A DNA stretch of 64,000 bases, taken from positions 1 through 64,000 of the forward strand of contig CALLUD010000002.1 in assembly GCA_938011325.1 (NCBI GenBank), read 5' to 3'. The notes under the pieces were generated by a model, which made no database searches, was not told where the DNA came from, and worked only from the letters and a program-made list of their open reading frames with translations. The stretch comes from an uncultured Spartobacteria bacterium. Its GTDB lineage: Bacteria; Verrucomicrobiota; Verrucomicrobiia; Chthoniobacterales; JAATET01. Each line of letters opens with the position of its first letter. Within the stretch, counting starts at the first letter, position 1. This document shows positions 1 to 8,808 of this stretch, one piece after another. The translations under genes were made by a program, and so were the position numbers.

Positions 1-369
1 CGCCTCCATATTGCTCTCCCCCGTGTTCTACCCACTTGAAACAGCGAAGAACCGACATTGTCCCCTTGTTTCCAAAGGAATCCTCGAAATTGAACACGAA
101 TGACGATTCCGTAGTGGAAACGAGTTCTCCCCAAAAGTCTGGGGCGGTCGACCTTCCTGAGGAGAATCCCGCCGATCCAGACAGTTCATATTTTGAATCC
201 TCCTGGAAACCATGATCTCGATGAAACGGGTTTCTCCCTGTCTCTCGGTCGGAAAGCTGCCCTCGAAAGTGCCGACGATCTCCCCGGTCGCCGCCTGTAG
301 AGAGGATGGAGCGATAATGCCCAGGAGCAGGGCTATGGTTGCCCTCAACTTTAAAGATGTGTTAGTCAC
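1..369 (-). pseudogene. Secreted protein, frame-broken and cut by window edge
   Basis: Reading leftward from an ATG at 369, the first 53 codons give a clear signal peptide (hydrophobic core TIALLLGIIA, likely cleavage after LQA) and a plausible mature start (ATGEIVGTFEG). After codon 53 (about position 211) this frame becomes Cys/Arg-rich and stops at 28. The neighbouring frame, entered around 209-225, is open to base 1 and reads like a normal protein (it contains the stretches GFQEDSKYELSG, APDFWGELVS and FVFNFEDSFGNKG). I therefore read one gene with a single-base frameshift that runs out of the window. The stretch looks less GC-rich than its neighbours. No family is recognised. Alternatives are a sequencing error, a decaying gene, or programmed frameshifting; no slippery heptamer is evident. 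Confidence 0.5.
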
Positions 370-661
370 TCACTAAAGGATGCTGCCACCCTTGGTCGCG
401 CTCGAGGAGTGGACGGTTTATCCCGCATCGATGGCAGCGTTGAGGGTAGCGCACGCACGATTTGGTGGCGAGCAAATGCTGCCACCGTGGCTCCTTCGGA
501 GGAATGAAGCGTTCTCCTGGAGTTTCGCTTCCTCAATATGCGCACTGTTGAAGCGAGAGCCTGCAAGTGGTCAGTTCATGACCTTGCTCCACGCGTCAGC
601 ACCGAAGTCATGCTCGTTCGGCTGACAGGAAAAGCGCGTCGCGAAGTTTGCAGATGGCCCG
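370..661. other. Intergenic stretch without a convincing gene
   Basis: About 290 bases between the frame-broken secreted protein and the end of the efflux pump gene. Small open frames exist on both strands but none has a credible start, composition or family resemblance. The 11-mer ATGCTGCCACC occurs twice as a direct repeat (380-390 and 476-486). No terminator hairpin with a T-run is obvious. Confidence 0.5.
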
Positions 662-3600
662 CTAGACGGCTGCGGGCTGCTCCCCTGCAAGGGGCTGCCG
701 CGTCCGAGGGGTGACGAGGTGTTGGAGGCGCTCCAGATAGAGATAGATGATTGGCGTGATGAACAGGGTGACGATCTGGGAAATGACGAGGCCGCCGACG
801 ACGGCAAGTCCCAAGGGCTGGCGAACTTCTCCTCCGGCTCCCAACCCCAGCGCGATGGGAAGGGTGCCAAACAGGGCGGCGAAGGTGGTCATCATGATGG
901 GGCGGAAACGGACGAGGCAGGCGTCGAAGATCGCTTCCGCCGGTGGCTTGCCGCCACGGCGCTGGGCCTCGAGCGCGAAGTCGATCATCATGATGGCGTT
1001 CTTTTTGACGATGCCGATGAGCATCAGGAGGCCGACAAATCCGTAAACATTGAGTTCCGCGCCGAACAGCAGAAGCGTCACCAACGCGCCGAAGCCTGCG
1101 GAGGGCAATCCCGAGAGAATCGTGATCGGGTGAATGAAGCTTTCGTAAAGGATTCCGAGAACGAGATAGATGACGAGCACCGCGATGATGAGAAGGAGGC
1201 CGAGCCCGTGCAGGGAGCTCTCGAAAGCCTGCGCGGTGCCTTGAAACTGGGTGCTGATTCGCGGGTCGAGCGTCTCGCGGGCCAGTCGTTCGATGGAGGG
1301 CAGGACCTCGCTGAGCGCGGCTCCCTTGGCGAGATCGAAGGAAAAGGTGACGGATGGAAGCTGTCCAAGGTGGGAGACGGTGAGCGGGCCGACCTGGGAT
1401 TTGAAAGTGGCCACTGCGTTGAGCGGCACGAGCTGGCCTGAGGCGGCGCTGATGTAAAGGCGTGAGAGGTCCGGAGCCTCCCGTTTGAAGTCGTCGGAGG
1501 CTTCAAGGATGACGTGATACTGGTCGTTTGGCGTATAGATCGTGGAAATCTGGCGGGCTCCGTAGGCGCTGCCGAGTGCCCGTTCGATTTGCGCGGCGGT
1601 GATTCCCAGACTGGAGGCACGGTCGCGGTTGATGTCGACAAGGATTTGCGGGCTGCTGATTTCGAGGTCGGACGTGATGTCGACAATGCCGGGCAGCTTC
1701 GCGAGCGCGGCTTCAAATTTCGGCGCGGTTTCGTAGAGCGGTTCCAGCTCCGGGCCGAAGATCGTGAATTGATACAGGCTCTTGGTTTGTGCGCCTCCGA
1801 TACGGATGGTCGGAGGATTCTGCACGAAGACGTTGAGGCCGGGGATGCCGCTGAGGGCCGCGCGGAATTCGCGGACGATTTCGTTGATGTTGCCCCGTTC
1901 GCTGCGCGGTTTCAGCGTCACATAGAACCGCCCGGTATTACCGGTGCGACCGCCGCCTCCAATGCGCGACATGAACGATTGAACGGCGGGGTGCCTGCTG
2001 ATGATCTCGCCGGCCTGGCTCTGCATCCTGACCAGCTCCTCGAACGCGATGCCTTGCTCCGCCTCGGTGGTGATCATGATGCGGCTGGCGTCTTCGTTGG
2101 GGAGGAAGCCTTTCGGAATGACGATGAAGAGCCACGCGGTCGCCGCCGCCATGGCCAGAGCGAGCAGAGAGACGATGACGTGGTGACGCATGGCGCGGAC
2201 CAGTGCCCAGCGGTAGGCGCCGAGGGCAGCGTCGAAGATTTTCTCCGTAGCCCGGTAGAATCGGCCGGTGGTGGCGGGCGCGTTGCTCAGGAACCGGCTG
2301 CAGAGCATCGGTGTGAGCGAGAGGGACACGATGCCGGAAATAATGATGGCGACCGCGATGGTGACCGCGAATTCATTGAGCAGGCGGCCCAGAATTCCGC
2401 CCATGAACAGCACGGGAATGAAGACCGCCGCAAGCGAGAGCGTCATGGAAAGAATCGTGAACCCAATTTCCCGACCGCCTTCGAGGGCTGCCTTCATGGG
2501 GGAAGAGCCCATCTCCATGTGGCGGACGATATTTTCGAGCACGACGATCGCGTCGTCGACGACGAATCCGACGGCGAGCGTCAGCGCCATCAGCGAGAAA
2601 TTGTTCAGACTGAATCCGACGAGATACATCACGGCAAAGGTGCCAATGATGGAGAGGGGGATCGCCGCACTGGGAATGAGCGTCGCGCGAACATTCCGCA
2701 GGAACAGGAAGATCACGAGCACGACGAGCACGATGGCGAGGATCAGCGTAAACTCGACTTCGTGAAGTGATTCACGAATCGACATCGAGCGGTCGTAAAG
2801 CACCTCGAGTCTGATGCCCGCCGGGAGTTGCTCGCGAAACGAGGGGAGCAGCTCGAGGATGCGATCGATCACGGCCACGGTGTTGGCCCCGGGCTGGCGT
2901 TGAATCGCGAGCACGATGCCCCGGTCCTTGTTGAACCAGCCGAGATTCTTGTCGTCCTCGACGCTGTCGATCACGGTTGCAAGCTGCTTGAGCCGGACCG
3001 GTGCGCCGTTGCGATAGGTGACGATCAGCTCGCGGAAATCCGCCGCGTTTTCGAGCTGGCCGGTGGTTTCCACGGTGCGGGATTTTGAACCGGCGTCGAG
3101 TTCTCCTGTGGCGAGGTTGGAATTCGCCTCGCGAACGGCATCCTCGACTTCGTTGATTCCGATTCCGCGGACGGCGAGCTCCCGGGGATCTACCTGCACG
3201 CGAACGGCGAATTTTTGTTCGCCGAAGAGATCGACCTGCGCGACACCGCTCACGGTCGAGAGTCGTTGTGCGATGAGCGTGTCGATGGCCTCATTCACCG
3301 CACTGAGCGGCAGCGAGTCGGACGACGCGGCGAGGAGCAGAATGGGCTGCTCTGCGGGGTTCACCTTCCGAAACGACGGAGGAGCCGGCATGTCGATCGG
3401 AAGGTCGCGCTGCGCCTGGGAAATGGCCGCCTGCACATCCTGGGCGGCGGCGTCGATGTTTCGATTGAGATCGAACTGAATCGTGATGCTGGTGTTTCCG
3501 AGCGAACTCGTGGAGGTCATCGACTCGATGCCGGGAATGGTCGAGAACTCCTTTTCCAGCGGCATCGCGACCGAAGAGGCCATCGTTTCCGGGCTTGCGC

Positions 3601-3757
3601 CGGGGAGACTCGCGGAAACATTGATGGTGGGGAAATCGACGTTCGGCAGGTCGCTGACCGGCAACTGCTCGAACGCAAGCCAGCCGAAACCGAGGATGGC
3701 CAGCGTGACCAGGGTGGTCATGACCGGCCGTCGGACGAATGGCTCGGAGAGGTTCAT
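662..3757 (-). CDS. RND efflux pump inner-membrane transporter (MdtB/MdtC/AcrB type)
   Basis: 1031-residue proton-driven multidrug exporter of the hydrophobe/amphiphile RND class, the usual family length. The N-terminus (MNLSEPFVRRPVMTTLVTLA) followed by QLPVSDLPNVDFPTI is typical of MdtB/MdtC-like pumps. The two halves each have a large periplasmic porter region; the proton-relay aspartates are D401-D402 in VGFVVDDAIVVLENI. The C-terminal half carries GFVGLLMLIGIVKKNAIMMID. The start overlaps the stop of the upstream adaptor gene by 4 bp, so the two are co-transcribed and probably co-translated. No TolC-like outer-membrane factor lies next to them, so the third component must be encoded elsewhere. 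Substrate cannot be inferred from sequence. Confidence 0.93.
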   Translation of the reverse strand: MNLSEPFVRRPVMTTLVTLAILGFGWLAFEQLPVSDLPNVDFPTINVSASLPGASPETMASSVAMPLEKEFSTIPGIESMTSTSSLGNTSITIQFDLNRNIDAAAQDVQAAISQAQRDLPIDMPAPPSFRKVNPAEQPILLLAASSDSLPLSAVNEAIDTLIAQRLSTVSGVAQVDLFGEQKFAVRVQVDPRELAVRGIGINEVEDAVREANSNLATGELDAGSKSRTVETTGQLENAADFRELIVTYRNGAPVRLKQLATVIDSVEDDKNLGWFNKDRGIVLAIQRQPGANTVAVIDRILELLPSFREQLPAGIRLEVLYDRSMSIRESLHEVEFTLILAIVLVVLVIFLFLRNVRATLIPSAAIPLSIIGTFAVMYLVGFSLNNFSLMALTLAVGFVVDDAIVVLENIVRHMEMGSSPMKAALEGGREIGFTILSMTLSLAAVFIPVLFMGGILGRLLNEFAVTIAVAIIISGIVSLSLTPMLCSRFLSNAPATTGRFYRATEKIFDAALGAYRWALVRAMRHHVIVSLLALAMAAATAWLFIVIPKGFLPNEDASRIMITTEAEQGIAFEELVRMQSQAGEIISRHPAVQSFMSRIGGGGRTGNTGRFYVTLKPRSERGNINEIVREFRAALSGIPGLNVFVQNPPTIRIGGAQTKSLYQFTIFGPELEPLYETAPKFEAALAKLPGIVDITSDLEISSPQILVDINRDRASSLGITAAQIERALGSAYGARQISTIYTPNDQYHVILEASDDFKREAPDLSRLYISAASGQLVPLNAVATFKSQVGPLTVSHLGQLPSVTFSFDLAKGAALSEVLPSIERLARETLDPRISTQFQGTAQAFESSLHGLGLLLIIAVLVIYLVLGILYESFIHPITILSGLPSAGFGALVTLLLFGAELNVYGFVGLLMLIGIVKKNAIMMIDFALEAQRRGGKPPAEAIFDACLVRFRPIMMTTFAALFGTLPIALGLGAGGEVRQPLGLAVVGGLVISQIVTLFITPIIYLYLERLQHLVTPRTRQPLAGEQPAAV

Positions 3758-4920
3758 GAGCTGGCGGGCTCCGCCGCGGTTTGCTGCACGCTCACCTTCG
3801 CGCCGTCAGTGAGTCGAAGCTGGCCTTTCGTGACGACCTGCTCGCCTTCCTCGAGGCCGGATTCGACGATCGTGCGGTCCTCATAGGTTCCGAGAATGGA
3901 GATGTCGCGAAGCGACACCGTGCCTTCGTGAACAACGAATACCTTCGGTCCGCTCTGGCTTTCCATCACCGCGACGGTAGGAATGAGCAATGCCCCGCGT
4001 TGCTTGTCGAGCTCGACGAGCACGTCGACGAACTGGCCGGGCCACAGGGATTCGTCTTCGTTGGCGAACGTGGCTTTCAGGGAGACCATTCCGGATGTGG
4101 TGTCGACGGTGTTGTCGATGAAGGTGAGCTGCCCGCGCTGAAGGATGCGGCTTGTGGTGGCGTCGGTGGCCGTCACGGGAATGGCGCCTTCATTCAGTTT
4201 TCGGCGCACATCGGGAAGGTCCGATTCCGGAATGGAAAATGAAACGTAGATCGGCTTGAGCTGATTGATGATCGTGAGGACCTCCGTCTCCGCCTGCACG
4301 ATGTTTCCGGCCTTCACGAGCGCGGCGCCGGCACGGCCATCGATCGGCGAGCGGACGACCGCCCAGTCGAGGGACAACTGGGCCTCCTCAAGTTCGGCTT
4401 CGCGTGCCTTGACCTCCGCCTGCTGCTGGCGGGCGGCCGAGACAAATTGCGAGTATTGCTCCTCGGATGCGGCGCCCTTTGTGCTGAGCGTGGTGTAGCG
4501 CGTCAGCTGATCCTCCGCATTCTTCTCCTGGGCTTTGGCGATGGCGAGATTTGCCTTCGCGCGATCCAGCAATGCCTGATACCGGCTGCGATCGATCTCG
4601 AACAAAACCTGCCCCTTTTTCACGTAGGCCCCGTCGGCAAAGGCGACCTTTTGCACTTCGCCACCGACCTTCGATTTCAACTGCACGGTGGCGATCGGCG
4701 TCGCGGTGCCCACGGAGCGGATTTCCACGGGAACGTCCTCCCGGACGACGCTCGTCACCTCCACGGGAACGGGAGAGGCCTCCCGTTGTCCCTCGGACTT
4801 TCTGTCACCGCAACCGCCGGCGAGCAGCGCGATCGTCCCGACGGCGAGGATGCCGGCGGCAAAATCGACGAGCCGATGACGAGAGGGTGGAGGGGATGAT
4901 TGCTTGAGCGAGCTTGCCAC
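3754..4920 (-). CDS. RND efflux periplasmic adaptor lipoprotein (MdtA/HlyD family)
   Basis: 388-residue membrane-fusion protein that would bridge the RND transporter and an outer-membrane channel. A hydrophobic leader ends in ALLAGGC, putting the lipid-anchored cysteine at C37 (Ala at -3 is slightly off the usual lipobox). It is followed by a barrel-sandwich/lipoyl half (VGTATPIATVQLKSKVGGEV), a coiled-coil hairpin (about 110-180, rich in A, E, Q, K), the second lipoyl half (VRSPIDGRAGAALVKAGNIV) and beta-barrel and proximal domains. It starts with GTG; a GGGA stretch lies about 9 bases upstream. It is the first gene of a two-gene efflux operon, with the likely promoter in the 117 bp towards the aminopeptidase gene. 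Confidence 0.92.
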   Translation of the reverse strand: MASSLKQSSPPPSRHRLVDFAAGILAVGTIALLAGGCGDRKSEGQREASPVPVEVTSVVREDVPVEIRSVGTATPIATVQLKSKVGGEVQKVAFADGAYVKKGQVLFEIDRSRYQALLDRAKANLAIAKAQEKNAEDQLTRYTTLSTKGAASEEQYSQFVSAARQQQAEVKAREAELEEAQLSLDWAVVRSPIDGRAGAALVKAGNIVQAETEVLTIINQLKPIYVSFSIPESDLPDVRRKLNEGAIPVTATDATTSRILQRGQLTFIDNTVDTTSGMVSLKATFANEDESLWPGQFVDVLVELDKQRGALLIPTVAVMESQSGPKVFVVHEGTVSLRDISILGTYEDRTIVESGLEEGEQVVTKGQLRLTDGAKVSVQQTAAEPASS

Positions 4921-5037
4921 GATGGATTCCCGTCGGTTGATGGCGCGATGAGCAGCCTCTGTTTGTCCGGCGTTCTAGCTTAAACTCGCGCCGAAGGCAG
5001 GAGTTGCAAATTCGATGCTCGAACGGTGGCTGCTCGT

Positions 5038-6150
5038 TTACCTCGTGAGGTAATCGGGGTTCAGCTTCTTCAGCGCAGGGAGCACGAAGAGGCCGTCCTT
5101 GCGAATCAGCTTGCCGTCGAACCAGATCTCGCCGCCGCCGTAATCGGGACGCTGGATGTTCACCATGTCCCAATGGATCTTGCTCTTGTTGCCATTTCCG
5201 GCGGTCGCGTAGGCCTGACCGGGCGTGAAATGGAACGAGCCGGCGATCTTCTCGTCGAAGAGAATGTCGCGCATCGGGTGGAGAATGTGCGGGTTGAACC
5301 CGAGCGAAAACTCGCCGATGTAACGCGCGCCGGCGTCGCTATCGAGAATGCGATTCAGGGCGCGCGTGTCGCTGCCGGTTGCCTCGACGATTTTGCCTTT
5401 CTTGAAGACGAGCCGGATGTTTTCGAATGCGATGCCCTGATAGATCGTTGGCGCATTGAAGGTAATCTCGCCTTCGACGCTGTCGCGCACGGGGCAGGAG
5501 AAAACTTCGCCGTCGGGGATGTTGCGATCGCCGCCGCAGGTCACGGAGCCGATGCCCTTGATGCTGAATCGCAGGTCGGTGCCGGGACCCTTGATGTGGA
5601 CCTTGTCGGTGCGGTCCATGAGGGCCTTGAGGGCGTTCATGCCCGGCTTCATGCGCGAGTAATCGAGGGTGCAGACCTTGAAAAAGAAATCCTCGAACGC
5701 CTCGGTGCTCATCTGCGCCTGCTGCGCCATGGAGGGAGTCGGCCAGCGGAGCACGACCCATTTCGTCCTGTTGATCCGCCAGTCGAGCACGGGCCGCATC
5801 TTTTCCATGACGAGCTGCATGCGGTCCTCGGGCACGTCGGACATTTCGGTGATGTTGTGACTGCCGCGAATGGCGATGTAGGCGTCCATCTTCTTCATCC
5901 GCGCCAGCTCGACGGAGCTGCTGATGGTGAGCTGATCGGCGGACGCTTCACGCGCCAGCTCGCGACTGATGCGTGCGCGGTGGATCTGAACAAACGGCGT
6001 GGCCTTCGCCTTGCGCGCGGCCCGAACCAGCGAAATCACGAACTCATCGGGAATGTCGAAGGCGTCGATGAGCACTTTCTCGCCCGGTTTGAGGGCGGTC
6101 GAATGGCGGGTGAGAACACTGGATAGGGCGTCGAATCGTGCGTCGTTCAT
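5038..6150 (-). CDS. M29 family aminopeptidase
   Basis: 370-residue metallo-aminopeptidase of the M29 (AmpS/AmpT, thermophilic aminopeptidase) family, removing N-terminal residues from peptides in the cytoplasm. Comparing by eye with the known M29 di-metal site gives candidate ligands and catalytic residues E215 (DGEVF), E280 (GEFSLGFN), H307 (SFHF), Y314, H326 and D328 (KIHWDMV). The E-E spacing (65) and H-Y spacing (7) match the family; the H307-H326 loop is shorter than in AmpT. I chose the ATG at 6150 because [17 protein letters not shown] matches the family N-terminus. An in-frame start at 6192 would add 14 unrelated residues. It is a monocistronic-looking gene with no signal peptide. 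Confidence 0.88.
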   Translation of the reverse strand: MNDARFDALSSVLTRHSTALKPGEKVLIDAFDIPDEFVISLVRAARKAKATPFVQIHRARISRELAREASADQLTISSSVELARMKKMDAYIAIRGSHNITEMSDVPEDRMQLVMEKMRPVLDWRINRTKWVVLRWPTPSMAQQAQMSTEAFEDFFFKVCTLDYSRMKPGMNALKALMDRTDKVHIKGPGTDLRFSIKGIGSVTCGGDRNIPDGEVFSCPVRDSVEGEITFNAPTIYQGIAFENIRLVFKKGKIVEATGSDTRALNRILDSDAGARYIGEFSLGFNPHILHPMRDILFDEKIAGSFHFTPGQAYATAGNGNKSKIHWDMVNIQRPDYGGGEIWFDGKLIRKDGLFVLPALKKLNPDYLTR

Positions 6151-6204
6151 GGTGGAAAAGGGAAAGCTAGCGTGATCCGGGCCCGAAGACAAAGGCGCCG
6201 TGCC

Positions 6205-7620
6205 TTACACGTCCTCTTCGGAGTCGGATCGTGCCGTGGCGGGCTCGGCCGCAGGGAGGGGATCCTTCTTTAAATGGACGCGAAGCACGCGGCGGCCGTC
6301 GGAGTCAGTGACGGTGGCCACCCAATGATCGATCCGCACGGATTCTCCCTTGGTCGGCAGATGGCCCAGCTCGGCGGTGATGTAACCGCCGATCGTCGTG
6401 ACATCGGCATCCTCGAACTTGTGGTCGAGCGTCTCCTCCAGCTCGTAGAGCGCGTGGGTGCCTTCGACCTCGAACTCGGTTTCGTTGATCTGCCTTACCT
6501 CTTCTTCGGCGACGTCAAACTCGTCCTGGATCGCGCCGACGATCTCCTCGAGCACGTTGTCGAGGGTGACAATGCCAACCGCGCCGCCGTATTCGTCGAC
6601 CGCCACGGCGAGGTGCGCGTGCTTGGTGAGGAAAAAGCGCAGCAATTTCTCGAGCGGCATCATCTCCGAGACGTGCAGCAGCTCACGCTTGATCGACTCC
6701 AGATTTTTCTGCCCGGAGCGAACGAGGGCGAGGAGGTCCTTGATATGAACGAGGCCGATCGCGTCGTCGAGATGCTCGCGGCAAAGAGGGAAGCGCGTGT
6801 GGCTCGACTTCATCGCGGTGTCGAGCTGCTCGTCGAACGGTTCCTCGATATCCAGGTAAACAACCTCACCGCGAGGCGTCATGATGTCGCGGACAATGCG
6901 GCGCTTGAGGTCGAGCGCGTTGATCACGATTTCCTTGCCGAGTGAGGAAACCTCGTTGGCCTTCTGGCTCTCGGCGAGAATCAGGCGCAGTTCCTCCTCA
7001 CTGTGAAAAAGCTCCGACTCGCCGGCGGGCTCGATCTTGAAGGCATGCCGGAGCAGGAAATTCGCGTTGCCATTCAGGAACCAGATGGCGGGCTTGAAGA
7101 TGAGGTAAAAGAGCTTGAGCGGACCGCTGACCAGCAGGGTGACCTCGACGGCCTTGCGAATGGCCAGCGATTTCGGCGCGAGCTCGCCGAGCACGATGTG
7201 CAGGTAGGTGATGATGCTGAACGCAATCGCGAACGCGATGCTGTGAATGACGACCGGGCTCTCGATGCCGATGTAGTGGAAGGCGGGCTCGATCATTGCC
7301 GCCAAGAACGGCTCGCCGAGCCAGCCGAGACCCAGCGAGGCGAGCGTAATGCCGAGCTGCGTCGCGGAGAGGTATTCATCGAGATGGGCGACGACGTTTC
7401 GGGCGGCAGCCGCGGATTTGTTGCCCTGTTCGATCAACGCCTCAAGCTGGCTGCTGCGGACCTTGACGATGGAAAATTCCGACGCGACGAAAAAGCCGTT
7501 CAGCAAAACGAGCGCGACGATGCCGAGCAGCTTCAGCATGATGACGCCGGAGCTGTCCCACGAGGTGGCCACCTCGCCGGCTGAAGCGGCGGCGGCAAAC
7601 AGGATGGTGAAGATTTCCAT
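6205..7620 (-). CDS. CNNM/HlyC-CorC family membrane protein with CBS domains
   Basis: 471 residues with the classical order of this family. An N-terminal DUF21/CNNM membrane domain (about residues 20-200; ALVLLNGFFVASEFSIVKVR is a signature opening) is followed by two CBS domains (about 215-345; IMTPRGEVVYLD and the second with VDEYGGAVGIVTLDNVLEEI) and a C-terminal CorC_HlyC domain (about 360-450, DADVTTIGGYI). Family members are linked to Mg2+/divalent cation transport or homeostasis. The old name hemolysin rests on a distant homologue and should not be taken as function. It lies 30 bp from the zinc-ribbon gene on the same strand, which may be transcribed with it. Confidence 0.9.
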   Translation of the reverse strand: MEIFTILFAAAASAGEVATSWDSSGVIMLKLLGIVALVLLNGFFVASEFSIVKVRSSQLEALIEQGNKSAAAARNVVAHLDEYLSATQLGITLASLGLGWLGEPFLAAMIEPAFHYIGIESPVVIHSIAFAIAFSIITYLHIVLGELAPKSLAIRKAVEVTLLVSGPLKLFYLIFKPAIWFLNGNANFLLRHAFKIEPAGESELFHSEEELRLILAESQKANEVSSLGKEIVINALDLKRRIVRDIMTPRGEVVYLDIEEPFDEQLDTAMKSSHTRFPLCREHLDDAIGLVHIKDLLALVRSGQKNLESIKRELLHVSEMMPLEKLLRFFLTKHAHLAVAVDEYGGAVGIVTLDNVLEEIVGAIQDEFDVAEEEVRQINETEFEVEGTHALYELEETLDHKFEDADVTTIGGYITAELGHLPTKGESVRIDHWVATVTDSDGRRVLRVHLKKDPLPAAEPATARSDSEEDV

Positions 7621-7650
7621 GAGGCTTACGCGGCGTCCATCGTCGGGAAG

Positions 7651-7896
7651 CTAAAGCTTCTCGTAAACACCCTTGTCGCGTCGCTTGAGGATCTGAAATC
7701 CCGCCTTTTTGGCGTCGGAGACCGAGAGCGGCTTGGTAAGCCGGGGGGTGTTGACCTGGGAGATCAACTTGCGCACCGGCTTCTTGCAAAGCGGGCACTG
7801 CTTAAGAGGCTCGCGATCTGCGGGACGTCGAAGTTCGAAACGTCCGCCGCAGGTCCTGCAGTCCCCGTCAATGGGTTCGTATTCGTAGATCGGCAT
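7651..7896 (-). CDS. FmdB-type zinc-ribbon regulatory protein
   Basis: 81-residue protein with an N-terminal zinc ribbon: MPIYEYEPIDGDCRTCGGRFE supplies the first CxxC and QCPLCKKPVRK the second. This is the compact FmdB/CxxC_CxxC_SSSS-like family, often called regulatory, of unknown exact role. The C-terminal half is basic and ends KRRDKGVYEKL. GGGAGG is present 11 bases before the ATG. It lies between the S14 gene and the CNNM gene on the same strand, and might form an operon with the latter. Confidence 0.8.
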   Translation of the reverse strand: MPIYEYEPIDGDCRTCGGRFELRRPADREPLKQCPLCKKPVRKLISQVNTPRLTKPLSVSDAKKAGFQILKRRDKGVYEKL

Positions 7897-7966
7897 CGGT
7901 TTTATTGCCTCCCGAGCCGTTCATACTGCCAGACTGCTCCGGAGGACGCGAGTCTGGCGTTTTCGA

Positions 7967-8236
7967 CTACCAGCTCGACTTTGTGACGCCGGGAATGAGG
8001 CCGGCGGAGGCGAGCTCACGGAAGGTGATGCGGGAAATTTTGAAGCGACGCATGTATGCGCGACGACGCCCGGTGAGCTTGCAGCGATTTACGAGACGGG
8101 TCGGGCTGGCATCGCGAGGGAGCTGGGAAAGCCCGATGTAGTCACCGCGGGCCTTCAGCTCAGCGCGCAGTTCCGCGTATTTTTCAACGGTCTTGCGCTT
8201 GCGCTTGTCGCGTTCGAGCCATGATTTCTTAGCCAT
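7967..8236 (-). CDS. rpsN: 30S ribosomal protein S14 (C-minus form)
   Basis: 89-residue S14, the normal length for the long, zinc-free form. It opens [20 protein letters not shown] and ends with the conserved basic module [19 protein letters not shown] and [18 protein letters not shown]. Only one cysteine remains in the region that holds a CxxC...CxxC zinc knuckle in the C-plus form, so this is the zinc-independent (C-minus) type. The ATG at 8236 was preferred over an upstream in-frame start because family members begin MAKKS. The gene stands alone rather than in the spc ribosomal operon. No clear Shine-Dalgarno sequence is visible. Confidence 0.93.
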   Translation of the reverse strand: MAKKSWLERDKRKRKTVEKYAELRAELKARGDYIGLSQLPRDASPTRLVNRCKLTGRRRAYMRRFKISRITFRELASAGLIPGVTKSSW

Positions 8237-8302
8237 AAGGAACCGGGAATTGTGCACGGTTTTCCGACTGGCGCAAGCGGAAAAGTGTGGCGCCGCCGGA
8301 GT

Positions 8303-8803
8303 TTACGGCGTTTCGAGAATGGCCGGGGTTTGAGGCGCCGGGCGCAGCTCCGGGTGCCGCACGAGGCCGCCGGCATCGGCGATCCAGCCACCGAGCGCCA
8401 CGCAGGCGATCGCGCCAAGCAGCGTGAGCGCGGCGAGGGGAGTGCCGGTGCGCGGCCACCTGAGCGGAATGGCCAGGGCTGCAAGCGAGAGGCCGGCCAG
8501 TGCGTAAAAGGCACCCACGGCGCGATCGGCGCGGTCGAGGTGGGCGTCGAGCCAGTCGGCGCCGGCGTCGTCGGCGATGCGGCGGATTTGTCTGTAGGCG
8601 TCCTCACCGGTGACGTAGGTCGGGAAGACGCACGCGGACATTGCCAGGACGGTGCTCAGCGCGGCGATCTGTGCGCGGCGGCTGCGCATGAAGACCGCGA
8701 TGAGGAGCGCGAGCGCACCGGCGGCGAGGCCGGTGATCGGGAGGTGATTGATGAGGACGTGTTGAAACGCAGGATCCCGAAGCTGCGCGAGGAACGTCTC
8801 CAT
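8303..8803 (-). CDS. Four-helix integral membrane protein, function unknown
   Basis: 166-residue protein (METFLAQLRDPAFQHVLINH...) with four predicted membrane segments: about 24-42 (GLAAGALALLIAVFM), 48-66, 95-115 (VGAFYALAGLSLAALAIPL) and 122-140 (LAALTLLGAIACVALGGWI). Between segments 2 and 3 is a soluble loop (YVTGEDAYRQIRRIADDAG). The HVLINHLPITG opening resembles the HPxxxHFP-like start of DUF2231-type membrane proteins, but I cannot confirm that. The ATG at 8803 lies 5 bp after the agmatine deiminase stop, so the two are probably co-transcribed. A longer in-frame upstream reading only duplicates the antisense of the deiminase C-terminus. Confidence 0.7.
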   Translation of the reverse strand: METFLAQLRDPAFQHVLINHLPITGLAAGALALLIAVFMRSRRAQIAALSTVLAMSACVFPTYVTGEDAYRQIRRIADDAGADWLDAHLDRADRAVGAFYALAGLSLAALAIPLRWPRTGTPLAALTLLGAIACVALGGWIADAGGLVRHPELRPAPQTPAILETP

Positions 8804-8808
8804 TCCGC

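Noticed and set aside
380..486. ATGCTGCCACC direct repeat as a REP or CRISPR-like element
   Set aside because: Only two copies of an 11-mer about 96 bp apart, with no further repeats or spacers of similar length.
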